Notes under the pieces: model-generated | Seen by the model: only the letters and a program-made list of their open reading frames with translations | What the model was told of the DNA's origin: nothing | The model's database searches: none | Program-made: the position numbers and the translations under genes | NCBI RefSeq assembly: GCF_003751605.1 | Contig: NZ_RJVJ01000001.1 | Span: forward strand, 5,084,001-5,148,000 | Origin: Kitasatospora cineracea | GTDB taxonomy: Bacteria; Actinomycetota; Actinomycetes; Streptomycetales; Streptomycetaceae | Direction: 5' to 3' | Length of the DNA stretch: 64,000 nt | Part shown: one piece after another, positions 52,601 to 58,761 of the stretch | Layout: the number at the start of each line of letters is the position of its first letter | How positions within the stretch are numbered: the first letter of the stretch is position 1

Positions 52601-53992
52601 CAGCCCGTCACGTCGCTGACCCGGCCCGGACAGGGCGTGTTCAGCGTGGACACCGCGACGGGGAAGGTCACGTTCACGCCCGAGCCCGGCTTCACCGGCG
52701 ACGCCCGGGCGACCTACCGGGTGGCCGACGGCAACGGCTCCACGGCCGACGCCGAACTCACCGTGCACGTCGACACCCCGCCCGCCACCGCGCCGGACAC
52801 AGCCACCACCCCCCACGGGCACCCGGTGACCGTCCCGGTGCTGGCCAACGACAGCTCCGACCCGGCGACCTCCCTCGACCCGGCCACCGAGACCTTCCCG
52901 GCTGCCGGGCAGCCGCCGGGCTCCGCCGTCTCCGACGACGGGAAGACCCTGACCGTTCCCGGCGAGGGCGGCTACGCGATCCGGCCCGACGGCAGCGTCG
53001 TCTTCACCCCGGCCGACGGCTTCACCGGCCCGGCCACCCCCGTCACCTACCGGGTGCTCGACAGGGACGGCGGTGCGGGCACCAACACCCTTGCCGTCAC
53101 TGTCGGTTCGGCCCCGCACGCGGTGGACGACCAGGCCGCCACCACGTACGGCACCCCGGTGACCGCGCCGGTGCTCGGCAACGACACCACCGACCCGGCG
53201 ACCTCCCTCGACCCCGCCACGCTGGCGTTCCCCGCCGACGGGCAGCCCGCCGGGGCGGTGGTCGCGGCCGACGGGAAACGGCTCGAACTGTCCGGGACGG
53301 GCACCTTCGAGACCACCGCCGACGGGCAGGTGCGCTTCACCCCCGCGGCCGGCTTCCAGGGCCCGACCCCGCCCGTCCGCTACACCGTCCGCGACCGCGA
53401 CGGTGCGGCGGCCGGCGCGGCCCTGGAGGTCACGGTCGGGACCCCGCCGACCGCCCGGCCGGCGACCGCGACCGGACCCGAGGGCACGCCGGTGACCGTG
53501 CACCCGCTCGCGGACGCCGACCCCGGCTCGGGCGCGCGCTTCGACCCCGCCACGCTGCGCCTGACCCTGGACGGCGCACCCGCGGGCGCCCAACTCGCCG
53601 ACGACGGACGGACGCTCACCGTGCCCGGCCAGGGCACCTACCGCGCCGGTCCCGACGGCACGCTGACCTTCACCCCGGCGGCCGGGTTCCACGGGACGGC
53701 CGGACCGGTCTCCTACACCGTCGCCACCACCGGCGGGGCCCGCACCGGCAGCACCGTGACGATCCGGATCACCGAGACGCCCGCCCCGCCGGCCTCGCCC
53801 GGCCCGTCCGCGCCGGCGACTCCGTCCGCCCCGCCCGCGCCGTCGTCCCCGCCCGCCCCGGCGGTCAGCAGCCGGCCCGGCAGCCAGATCGCTGCCACCG
53901 GCACGCGGGACCCGGTGCCCTTCCTGCTGGCGGCCCTCGCCATGCTGCTCACGGGCGCGGTGATCCTCGTCAAGGCGTCGAGGCACAGGTGA
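49700..53992 (+). CDS. CshA-type fibrillar surface protein, nine tandem repeats
   Basis: 1430 residues. Start ATG 49700 (a longer frame upstream is non-coding in look). Signal peptide KAAVLGLSVTQLGLADGAHP. The N-terminal 250 residues form a non-repeated jelly-roll-like domain (VVYQEKFEGPGGVQMLGTY), then a DUF11-like segment (FTDDLAPGLVVADPAEVH). Nine CshA-type fibril repeats of 90-100 residues follow, each with LTVPGQGTYTVD, G.V.FTP..GF.G..TPV.Y and a closing strand. A Pro/Ser/Ala linker leads to IAATGTRD, a sortase-like motif of the LAxTG class, a membrane helix (FLLAALAMLLTGAVILV) and a KASRHR tail. A long wall-anchored adhesin or fibril is expected. Confidence 0.85.
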   Translation: MSDGNAWRSWVLKAAVLGLSVTQLGLADGAHPAPAAVPDTFSAHGRSARAALPPTVVYQEKFEGPGGVQMLGTYDPDLYADAYWRTAGACNGIVVGGNDQGAYTDPAGTGSCQGLGKLGTLAAALGGGNRANHALAAYTSANGPSGAVELQSPPIDVVTGGWYTAYVRYAAANCAVSSPLYTFSLVDVATGAETVLAKGIRACDYGNNVLGVKVGTIQSPRAMRWNGSGQVRLRLRNENGSAKGNDGAIDDLTLQQATPKLDKEFLPATGVRLGQPATVRFTVTNTSELAAKPDLSFTDDLAPGLVVADPAEVHNTCGGTPVATPGSGRIGLDGGELKNNQATCTIDLQVVSATRTGVISNGPDNITGNLQPPDTVTLTVSDPRAADSTATTPYHTPVTVDVLRADSAGDPAYPLVPASVVFTPDGQPPGADVSDGGKTLTVPGQGVYTVDPQSGQVAFAPAPELVGPAVPVRYQVADTNGATASAAVAVAVGPPDPTGADDTATTPYNTPVTLDPVANDDSGAPGGGFDPASVRLVDPATGQPVTTLTVPGQGTYTADPATGAIRFVPLPTFTGTATPVEYQATSTFGRPVRARATVTVQPPPPPTAADDTASGPHGRPLTFRPLANDDSGPPGTAFDPATLRLTDPATGRPATTVTVPGQGRWDLDPATATVTFTPDPDFHGQATPVPYTVATTTGGTATATLTATVRPAPTANPDTATVPHSRPATLDVLANDTPGAPFDPATVRLLDPAGNPVTTLTVPGQGRWDTDPATGRVRFTPEEGFSGTAQVPYQVSDTDGNTARSTAAVTVATPPTARPDQGTATQGHPVEFTPLANDTAGGLGSAPDPASVRLTDPATGAAVTELTVPGQGVWRADTTTGKVVFTPLPAFTGQAAPVAYTAQDADGVPFGSTMTPTVTPIHPVATPDRATTAQGHPAVLDPAANDTAGPDGPSVVPSSLRLLDDAGQPVTSLTRPGQGVFSVDTATGKVTFTPEPGFTGDARATYRVADGNGSTADAELTVHVDTPPATAPDTATTPHGHPVTVPVLANDSSDPATSLDPATETFPAAGQPPGSAVSDDGKTLTVPGEGGYAIRPDGSVVFTPADGFTGPATPVTYRVLDRDGGAGTNTLAVTVGSAPHAVDDQAATTYGTPVTAPVLGNDTTDPATSLDPATLAFPADGQPAGAVVAADGKRLELSGTGTFETTADGQVRFTPAAGFQGPTPPVRYTVRDRDGAAAGAALEVTVGTPPTARPATATGPEGTPVTVHPLADADPGSGARFDPATLRLTLDGAPAGAQLADDGRTLTVPGQGTYRAGPDGTLTFTPAAGFHGTAGPVSYTVATTGGARTGSTVTIRITETPAPPASPGPSAPATPSAPPAPSSPPAPAVSSRPGSQIAATGTRDPVPFLLAALAMLLTGAVILVKASRHR

Positions 53993-54098
53993 GCCGTTCG
54001 AGCCCGGCCCGGCGAGTCGCGGCCGGTCCCGGGCCGGCGGAGCACCCGGAGAACCTAGGGTGGTCCGCGAAAAAGCGACCCAGGACGGCGAGGTCCCC

Positions 54099-54812
54099 GT
54101 GCCGAGTTCCCTTCCGACGTACCTTGCGCTCAGCGACCTGATCGCCGGGGAGTTCGCCGACTGCTCGCCGGGCACCACGCTGCCCGGCGAGCACGACCTG
54201 GCCCGCCGGTTCGGCGTGAACCGGCTGACCGCGCGGGCCGCCGTGGACGAACTGGAACGGCGCTGGCTCATCCGCCGGGTGCGCGGCTCGGGCGCCTACA
54301 CCGTGCGCCGGATCGAGTACCGGATCGGCGCGGCCTACCCGGTCTCCTTCACCGAGGCGATGGCCCGGCTCGGAGTCGAGACCACCACCACGGCCGAACC
54401 GCCGGAGCGCCGCGCGGCCGGAACCGCCGACAGCCACGTGCTCGGCGTGCCGCTGGGCGCGCCGGTGCTCGTGCTGCGGCGCACCCGCCACGTGCAGGGC
54501 GTGCCGGCCGTGGTGGGGCAGTCCCTGCTCGCCGGCGACCTGCTGCCCGGCCTGGAGGACGCCCTGGCTGCCGGCACCTCCCTGCACGCCGTCATGAAGG
54601 ACACCTACGGCATCGAACCGGCCCTGGGCTGGAGCCAGGTGCGGATGATGCCGCCCCCGCCCGAAGAGGCCCGCAGACTCGCGCTGCGCGGACGCCCGCC
54701 GCTCGTCCGGATGGGTGCCCGGATCGTCGACCGGAACTCCGGACGGTACGTGGAAGTCGTCGACCAGTGGCTCCGGCCCGACTACTTCGACGTGATCGTC
54801 GAGGTGCAGTAA
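54099..54812 (+). CDS. GntR-family regulator, HutC/UTRA subfamily (PhnF-like)
   Basis: 237 residues. N-terminal winged HTH: YLALSDLIAGEFADCSPGTTLPGEHDLARRFGVNRLTARAAVDELERRWLIRRVRGSGAYTV. UTRA effector domain: ETTTTAEPPERRAAG, LGAPVLVLRRTRHVQGVPAVVGQSLLAGDLLPGL, VEVVDQWLRPDYFDVIVEV. The start is GTG 54099 (GGCGAGG upstream, TAGGGT -10 at 54056); a GTG at 54060 in frame is the alternative. Candidate reader of the GTCTAGAC sites. Followed by an HTH-less relative. Confidence 0.87.
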   Translation: MPSSLPTYLALSDLIAGEFADCSPGTTLPGEHDLARRFGVNRLTARAAVDELERRWLIRRVRGSGAYTVRRIEYRIGAAYPVSFTEAMARLGVETTTTAEPPERRAAGTADSHVLGVPLGAPVLVLRRTRHVQGVPAVVGQSLLAGDLLPGLEDALAAGTSLHAVMKDTYGIEPALGWSQVRMMPPPPEEARRLALRGRPPLVRMGARIVDRNSGRYVEVVDQWLRPDYFDVIVEVQ

Positions 54813-54918
54813 CCCGGCTCCGACCTTCACGGGACCCGCCGCCCGAGCACCCGTCACCGCCCCGGCCGCCCGGCACCGACCGGGCCCGCGCGGTTCGACG
54901 GCCGCACCGGAGGACCCC

Positions 54919-55467
54919 GTGAAGGACATTCCAGTGTTCTGGAGACCGAAGCACCGCGACGCCCGGATCGAGATCCGGCTGACCCCCGCCGAACAGTGGT
55001 CCGTCGCCGAGAGCGCGCACCGCGCCGGCCGCCGCGCCCGCACCGCCTTCCGCCCGGCCCTGACCGCGGCCGCCGAACCCGACGAGGCGGAGGCCCTCGG
55101 CCTGCCCGCGGGCGCCAAGGTGCTGCGGATCGGCCGCACCTACTTCCTCGGCCGCGCCGCCGTCGGCGCCGCGACGTCCGTGCTCCCGGCCCACCTGGTC
55201 CCGGAGCTGGCCGGACGCCTCCCGGCCGGAACGTCCCTGCACCGGGCTCTCGCCGAGCACTGCGGCCGGGAGCCCGAACACGTCCGCAGCCTGGTCCGGC
55301 TGCCCGTCCCGACCACCGGCCCGGCCCCCGTCGCCGGGCTGCCCCCGAACGCCCCGCTGGCCCGCACGCTCAGCCTCTACCGGGACCGTTCGACCGGCCG
55401 TCCGCTGGAACTGCTGGACCGCTGGATGCGGTTGGACCACTTCGACCTGGTGACGGGAACCGGCTGA
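54919..55467 (+). CDS. UTRA-like effector-domain protein without a DNA-binding domain
   Basis: 182 residues, GTG 54919 with GGAGG upstream. It aligns with the effector half of the preceding regulator: RTAFRPALTAAAEP, LPAGAKVLRIGRTYFLGRAAVGAATSVLPAHLVPELAGRLPAGTSLHRALAEH and a final LELLDRWMRLDHFDLVTG, matching VEVVDQWLRPDYFDVIV. No HTH is present and none can be found just upstream in any frame. It may be a partial duplication that now acts as a ligand-binding or dimerisation partner of the regulator. Other readings: a decayed copy. Related pairs occur beside phosphonate-type regulators. Confidence 0.72.
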   Translation: MKDIPVFWRPKHRDARIEIRLTPAEQWSVAESAHRAGRRARTAFRPALTAAAEPDEAEALGLPAGAKVLRIGRTYFLGRAAVGAATSVLPAHLVPELAGRLPAGTSLHRALAEHCGREPEHVRSLVRLPVPTTGPAPVAGLPPNAPLARTLSLYRDRSTGRPLELLDRWMRLDHFDLVTGTG

Positions 55468-55495
55468 CTCCCGGGGCTGCTCTTAGCCGTCCTTA

Positions 55496-55522
55496 GCCGT
55501 TCCGGCTGTTCACCGGAACGGC
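55496..55522 (+). terminator. Hairpin terminator after the UTRA-like gene
   Basis: GCCGTTCCGG and CCGGAACGGC, perfect 10-bp stem, 7-base loop. CTTAGCCGT is repeated just before. Confidence 0.75.
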
Positions 55523-55666
55523 CGAGGCTGCTGTCCAGGCAACTTCCGGCCCGTGCCCGCCGACGGGCCGTCACCGACCGCTCCCGGTACGGCCGGTCGG
55601 CCCAGCAGGTCATCCGTTGGAGCGAAAACCCGGGTCGGTCCGCGGCTCCGGGCGGGTCGGTCGGAA

Positions 55667-55677
55667 GTCTAGACATG
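55667..55677. promoter_or_regulatory. Candidate GTCTAGAC operator upstream of carbonic anhydrase
   Basis: AGTCTAGACAT, 53 bp before the ATG at 55730; carries the same GTCTAGAC core as 49293-49304. Confidence 0.6.
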
Positions 55678-55729
55678 TCCACTGCCGGGCCTGCCGGCCA
55701 GCGATCCACCGACCCCCGAGGATTCCGCC

Positions 55730-56503
55730 ATGGGAACAAGCAGTCCTTCCGCGTACGGCACCGGCACCGGAGTCGGCACCGGAGCCGTCAGCCGGCGGCA
55801 GCTGCTGCGCACGGGAACCGTCGCCGCCGCCGGGACGGGCCTGGCCCTGCTGGGCACCCACTGGGCCCGCGCCGCGACCGCCGGCCCTGCCGCCGACGCC
55901 CCCACCTCTGACGTTGCTGCCCCCGTCGCGCCGTCGGAGGCGCTCGACCGGCTCCGGGAGGGCAATGCCCGCTGGGTGGCGGGGATGCCCAAGCACCCCG
56001 ACCAGTCCGTGCAGTGGCTGCACGAAGTCAGCACCGGGCAGCACCCGTTCGCGGCGGTCTTCTCCTGCATCGACTCCCGAGTACCCCCCGAGCTGGTCTT
56101 CGACCAGGGGCTCGGCGACCTCTTCGTGCTGCGGACCGCGGCCCACACCCTGGACGAACTGGTCGAGGCCAGCGTCGAGTACGGCCCGCTCGAACTCGCC
56201 ACCCCGGCCGTCGTGGTGCTGGGGCACCAGCGCTGCGGGGCGGTGACCGCGGCCGTGGAGGCGATCGAGCACGGCACCCAACTGCCCGCCCACCTGCCGG
56301 ACATCGTCAAGGCGCTGCGCCCGTCCTACACCCCGGGCCGCGACCAGGCGGAGACCGTCGACCTGACAGTCCGTGCCCACATCCGCCGCACGGTCGCCCG
56401 CCTCGGCCGGGACGCCGCGCTGCGCCCGCTCGTCGAGTGCGGCGGACTCCGGATCGCCGGCGCCTACTACAGCCTCGACGACGGGTCGGTCAGCTGGCTG
56501 TGA
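55730..56503 (+). CDS. Tat-exported beta-carbonic anhydrase
   Basis: 257 residues. N-terminal Tat signal: AVSRRQLLRTGTVAAAGTGLALLG, with cleavage near ARAAT. The zinc ligands of beta-class enzymes are all present: Cys and Asp-Arg in FSCIDSRVPPE, then His and Cys in LGHQRCGAV. It interconverts CO2 and bicarbonate outside the membrane. It stands alone between the HutC pair and the galactokinase-like gene, and shares the GTCTAGAC operator type with the secretion genes. Confidence 0.92.
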   Translation: MGTSSPSAYGTGTGVGTGAVSRRQLLRTGTVAAAGTGLALLGTHWARAATAGPAADAPTSDVAAPVAPSEALDRLREGNARWVAGMPKHPDQSVQWLHEVSTGQHPFAAVFSCIDSRVPPELVFDQGLGDLFVLRTAAHTLDELVEASVEYGPLELATPAVVVLGHQRCGAVTAAVEAIEHGTQLPAHLPDIVKALRPSYTPGRDQAETVDLTVRAHIRRTVARLGRDAALRPLVECGGLRIAGAYYSLDDGSVSWL

Positions 56504-56534
56504 GCGCGGCGGCCCGGGAGCGATGCTGCCCGCC

Positions 56535-56566
56535 CCGGTACCCGGGATGGATGGCCCGGGTACTGG
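56535..56566. terminator. Hairpin between convergent genes
   Basis: CCGGTACCCGGG and CCCGGGTACTGG (one mismatch) around an 8-base loop, midway between carbonic anhydrase and the galactokinase-like gene. Confidence 0.6.
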
Positions 56567-56652
56567 CGGCGTGGGGCCGTCCGTGGTCGGCGCCGCCGGG
56601 TCGGACGGCCGGCAGGACCCAGACGGGCCGCCGTCCGTCCGGGCCCCGCCGG

Positions 56653-57816
56653 TCAGTGGAGCCGGCGGGCTCCGGCGGCCGGGGTGCCGGTGGTGATCCG
56701 CGGCGCGGGGTGGCCGGCCCTGGCGAAGGACTGCCGGAGGCGGCTGGTGACCGAGCGGGCCAGGACGCCCGGGGTCAGCACGACCACCTTCCCGCCGGTG
56801 CCGTGGTCGGCGAGGCGGGCGCCGAGGGCGCCGGCCTCAAGGGCGGCCTCGACGGCCAGGGTGGCCTCGGGCCGGGAGATGCCGCAGTGGTCGCGCAACG
56901 AGTAGTGGGAGCCGGTCAGCAGCGGGCCGAGCGCGGCCGGGCGGCCCTCGTCCAGCAGCGCGGCGGCCTGCAGCACGCGGGTGTTCTCGGTCACCGCGTG
57001 GTGCACGGGCCCGCGCAGCCGCGGCGGCAGTTCGCCCAGTGCGGCGGGCAGCCGCCCCGGGGCGAGGTCGCGCAGGGCGGGCAGCCCGAGCAGCTGGGCG
57101 GCCCGCCCGGAGGTCGCCCGCCACCGGGCCTGGACGCCGTCGGAGCCGTCGGCGGCGGCCCGGACCTCCACGACCAGTAGCTGCAGGCCGGCCGCGGCCG
57201 GGGCGAGCGGGAGCGGCCGGGTGGTGCCGCGCCGGGTGTCCAGCAGCAGGGCGTGGCCGGGGGCGAAGGCGAACGCGGCGAGCCGGTCGACGCTCTCGTC
57301 GGGGTCCCGGCCGGAGCCGTGCGCGGCGTACTGGGCGAGGCGGGCCAGCCGGGTCCGGTCCAGGCCGAGGCCGTACAGGTCGTTGAAGGCGAGGGCCAGC
57401 GCGGAGCAGAGGGCGCCGGAGGGCATCGGGCCGGGCCCGGCGGGCAGGTCCCCGTCGAGGGAGACGTCGGCGCCCTCGACGGGGCAGCCCGAGCCGCGCA
57501 GCGCGTGGACGAGGGCGGCGACGTGCCGGGCCGGGCCGTGCGCGTGGTCGGGCCGGAGCTTGGCGATCCGGAGGATGACGGTGCCGCCGTACCGGGCGTT
57601 GTGCACCCGCAGCACCCCGTCCGCGTGCGGCCGGACGGCGGCCCGCACGTTCTGCGGCAGGGCGATCCGCAGGGCGAAGCCGCCGTTGTGGCCGGTGGGC
57701 TCCCCGAGCAGGCCGACCCGGGCGGGGGCGGACCACAGGCCGGCGGGCGGCCGGCGGGCGAACAGGTCGTCGCGGAGGAAAGGGGTCGGCGGCCCGCCCG
57801 CTCCGGTGGGGTGCAT
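56653..57816 (-). CDS. Galactokinase-like GHMP protein with altered motifs
   Basis: 387 residues from ATG 57816 with GGAGG upstream. It follows galactokinase architecture from end to end: ARVGLLGEPTGHNGGFALRIALPQNVRAAV, DVSLDGDLPAGPGPMPSGALCSALALAFNDL, SVDRLAAFAFAPGHALLLDTRRGTTRPLPL and GARLADHGTGGKVVVL. The usual GEHTDYNGG is GEPTGHNGG, replacing the His and the sugar-binding Asp, and the ATP loop GLSSSAAL is PMPSGAL. It could be a kinase for another sugar, or a non-catalytic sensor in the style of yeast Gal3. ATTGAACAAT lies upstream; a GH59 gene lies downstream. Confidence 0.78.
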   Translation of the reverse strand: MHPTGAGGPPTPFLRDDLFARRPPAGLWSAPARVGLLGEPTGHNGGFALRIALPQNVRAAVRPHADGVLRVHNARYGGTVILRIAKLRPDHAHGPARHVAALVHALRGSGCPVEGADVSLDGDLPAGPGPMPSGALCSALALAFNDLYGLGLDRTRLARLAQYAAHGSGRDPDESVDRLAAFAFAPGHALLLDTRRGTTRPLPLAPAAAGLQLLVVEVRAAADGSDGVQARWRATSGRAAQLLGLPALRDLAPGRLPAALGELPPRLRGPVHHAVTENTRVLQAAALLDEGRPAALGPLLTGSHYSLRDHCGISRPEATLAVEAALEAGALGARLADHGTGGKVVVLTPGVLARSVTSRLRQSFARAGHPAPRITTGTPAAGARRLH

Positions 57817-57878
57817 GGTGTCCTCCAGGAGCACGGCCGAGGAGAGGTTCACAGCCGGAAACAACGCCTCCGCGCTTT

Positions 57879-57888
57879 ATTGAACAAT
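57879..57888. promoter_or_regulatory. ATTGAACAAT motif upstream of the galactokinase-like gene
   Basis: The complement ATTGTTCAAT shares TGTTCAAT with 62389-62396, upstream of the GH59 gene. AT-rich in a GC-rich setting; regulator unknown. Confidence 0.45.
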
Positions 57889-58061
57889 ACTCAACAAGAA
57901 TGAACGCCCACAAGGGGTGCTCCAGCAGGACCGGTCGGACGGACCGCCGGGTTCTCTGGGTACCCCCGGAAAACCCCGCCCCCATTGCCCCGGCGGTCGC
58001 CGCTACGGACCGTGGAGAGCGGGGGGAGGCCGAACCCGCTCGGGACATCCGGGAGAATCCG

Positions 58062-58649
58062 ATGCAGCCCACCCTCACCACTCCGCCCCAGTCGCCGACC
58101 CCGCGCGGGGCCGCCCGGCGCACCGCCTGCTGCGTGATGGCGGCCACCGACGCCGCCGTCCCCGCCCTGCGCGCCTTCGCCCGCGCCACGGCGGCCCGCT
58201 GGGGCCTCGAGTGCGACGACTACGGGCTGGCCCTGGTGGTCAGCGAACTGGTCGGCAACGCCGTGCGGCACAGCGGCAGCCCGGACGTCCGGCTGCTGCT
58301 GACCGCCGACGCGTTCGCGCTGACCGTGACCGTGGGCGACTCCGGCCGGTGGCAGTCCGCCCGGCGCCGCGCCGACGGGCTGGCCTGCGGCGGGCGGGGA
58401 CTCCAGCTGGTCCGGGCGTACACGGTGCGCTTCTCGGTCCGCCCGACCTTCGACGGCACCCGGGTGAGCGCCGCGCTGCCGCTGCTCCGCACCGGCGCGG
58501 ACACCACCCCGGCGCCGTGGCCCGCCGCGCCCTCCTGCCCGCAGACCGCCACGGCATCGCCGGTGGTCGCCGCACCCGGAACGCAGGCCCCCGCCCGCCC
58601 GCCGCTGCCGGAGAGCGCCGCGCTGCCCGCCCTGCCCCGGGCCGCCTGA
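58062..58649 (+). CDS. HATPase-type ATP-binding protein (anti-sigma-factor-like)
   Basis: 195 residues, ATG 58062 behind GGGAG. A single GHKL ATPase domain: VPALRAFARATAARWGL, LVVSELVGNAVRHSGS (N box), TVGDSGRW (G1) and GGRGLQLV (G2), as in the RsbW/SpoIIAB-like kinases that are numerous in streptomycetes. The C-terminal 50 residues are Pro/Ala-rich and disordered. The partner (an anti-anti-sigma or sigma factor) is not seen. Confidence 0.82.
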   Translation: MQPTLTTPPQSPTPRGAARRTACCVMAATDAAVPALRAFARATAARWGLECDDYGLALVVSELVGNAVRHSGSPDVRLLLTADAFALTVTVGDSGRWQSARRRADGLACGGRGLQLVRAYTVRFSVRPTFDGTRVSAALPLLRTGADTTPAPWPAAPSCPQTATASPVVAAPGTQAPARPPLPESAALPALPRAA

Positions 58650-58761
58650 GCCCTCCGGCCGCTCCGGTGGGCCGGGCCGGCCCCCTCGCGCCGGGCGGTG
58701 CGCGGCTCCGGCGCGATCTAGCCTGGCAGGGGAGCGGGGCGCCGGGGCGAGAGGCGGGCAG

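Noticed and set aside
51100..53800. CRISPR-like regular spacing of repeats in the fibril gene
   Set aside because: The repeats are protein-coding, about 300 bp long and diverged, not short identical repeats with spacers.
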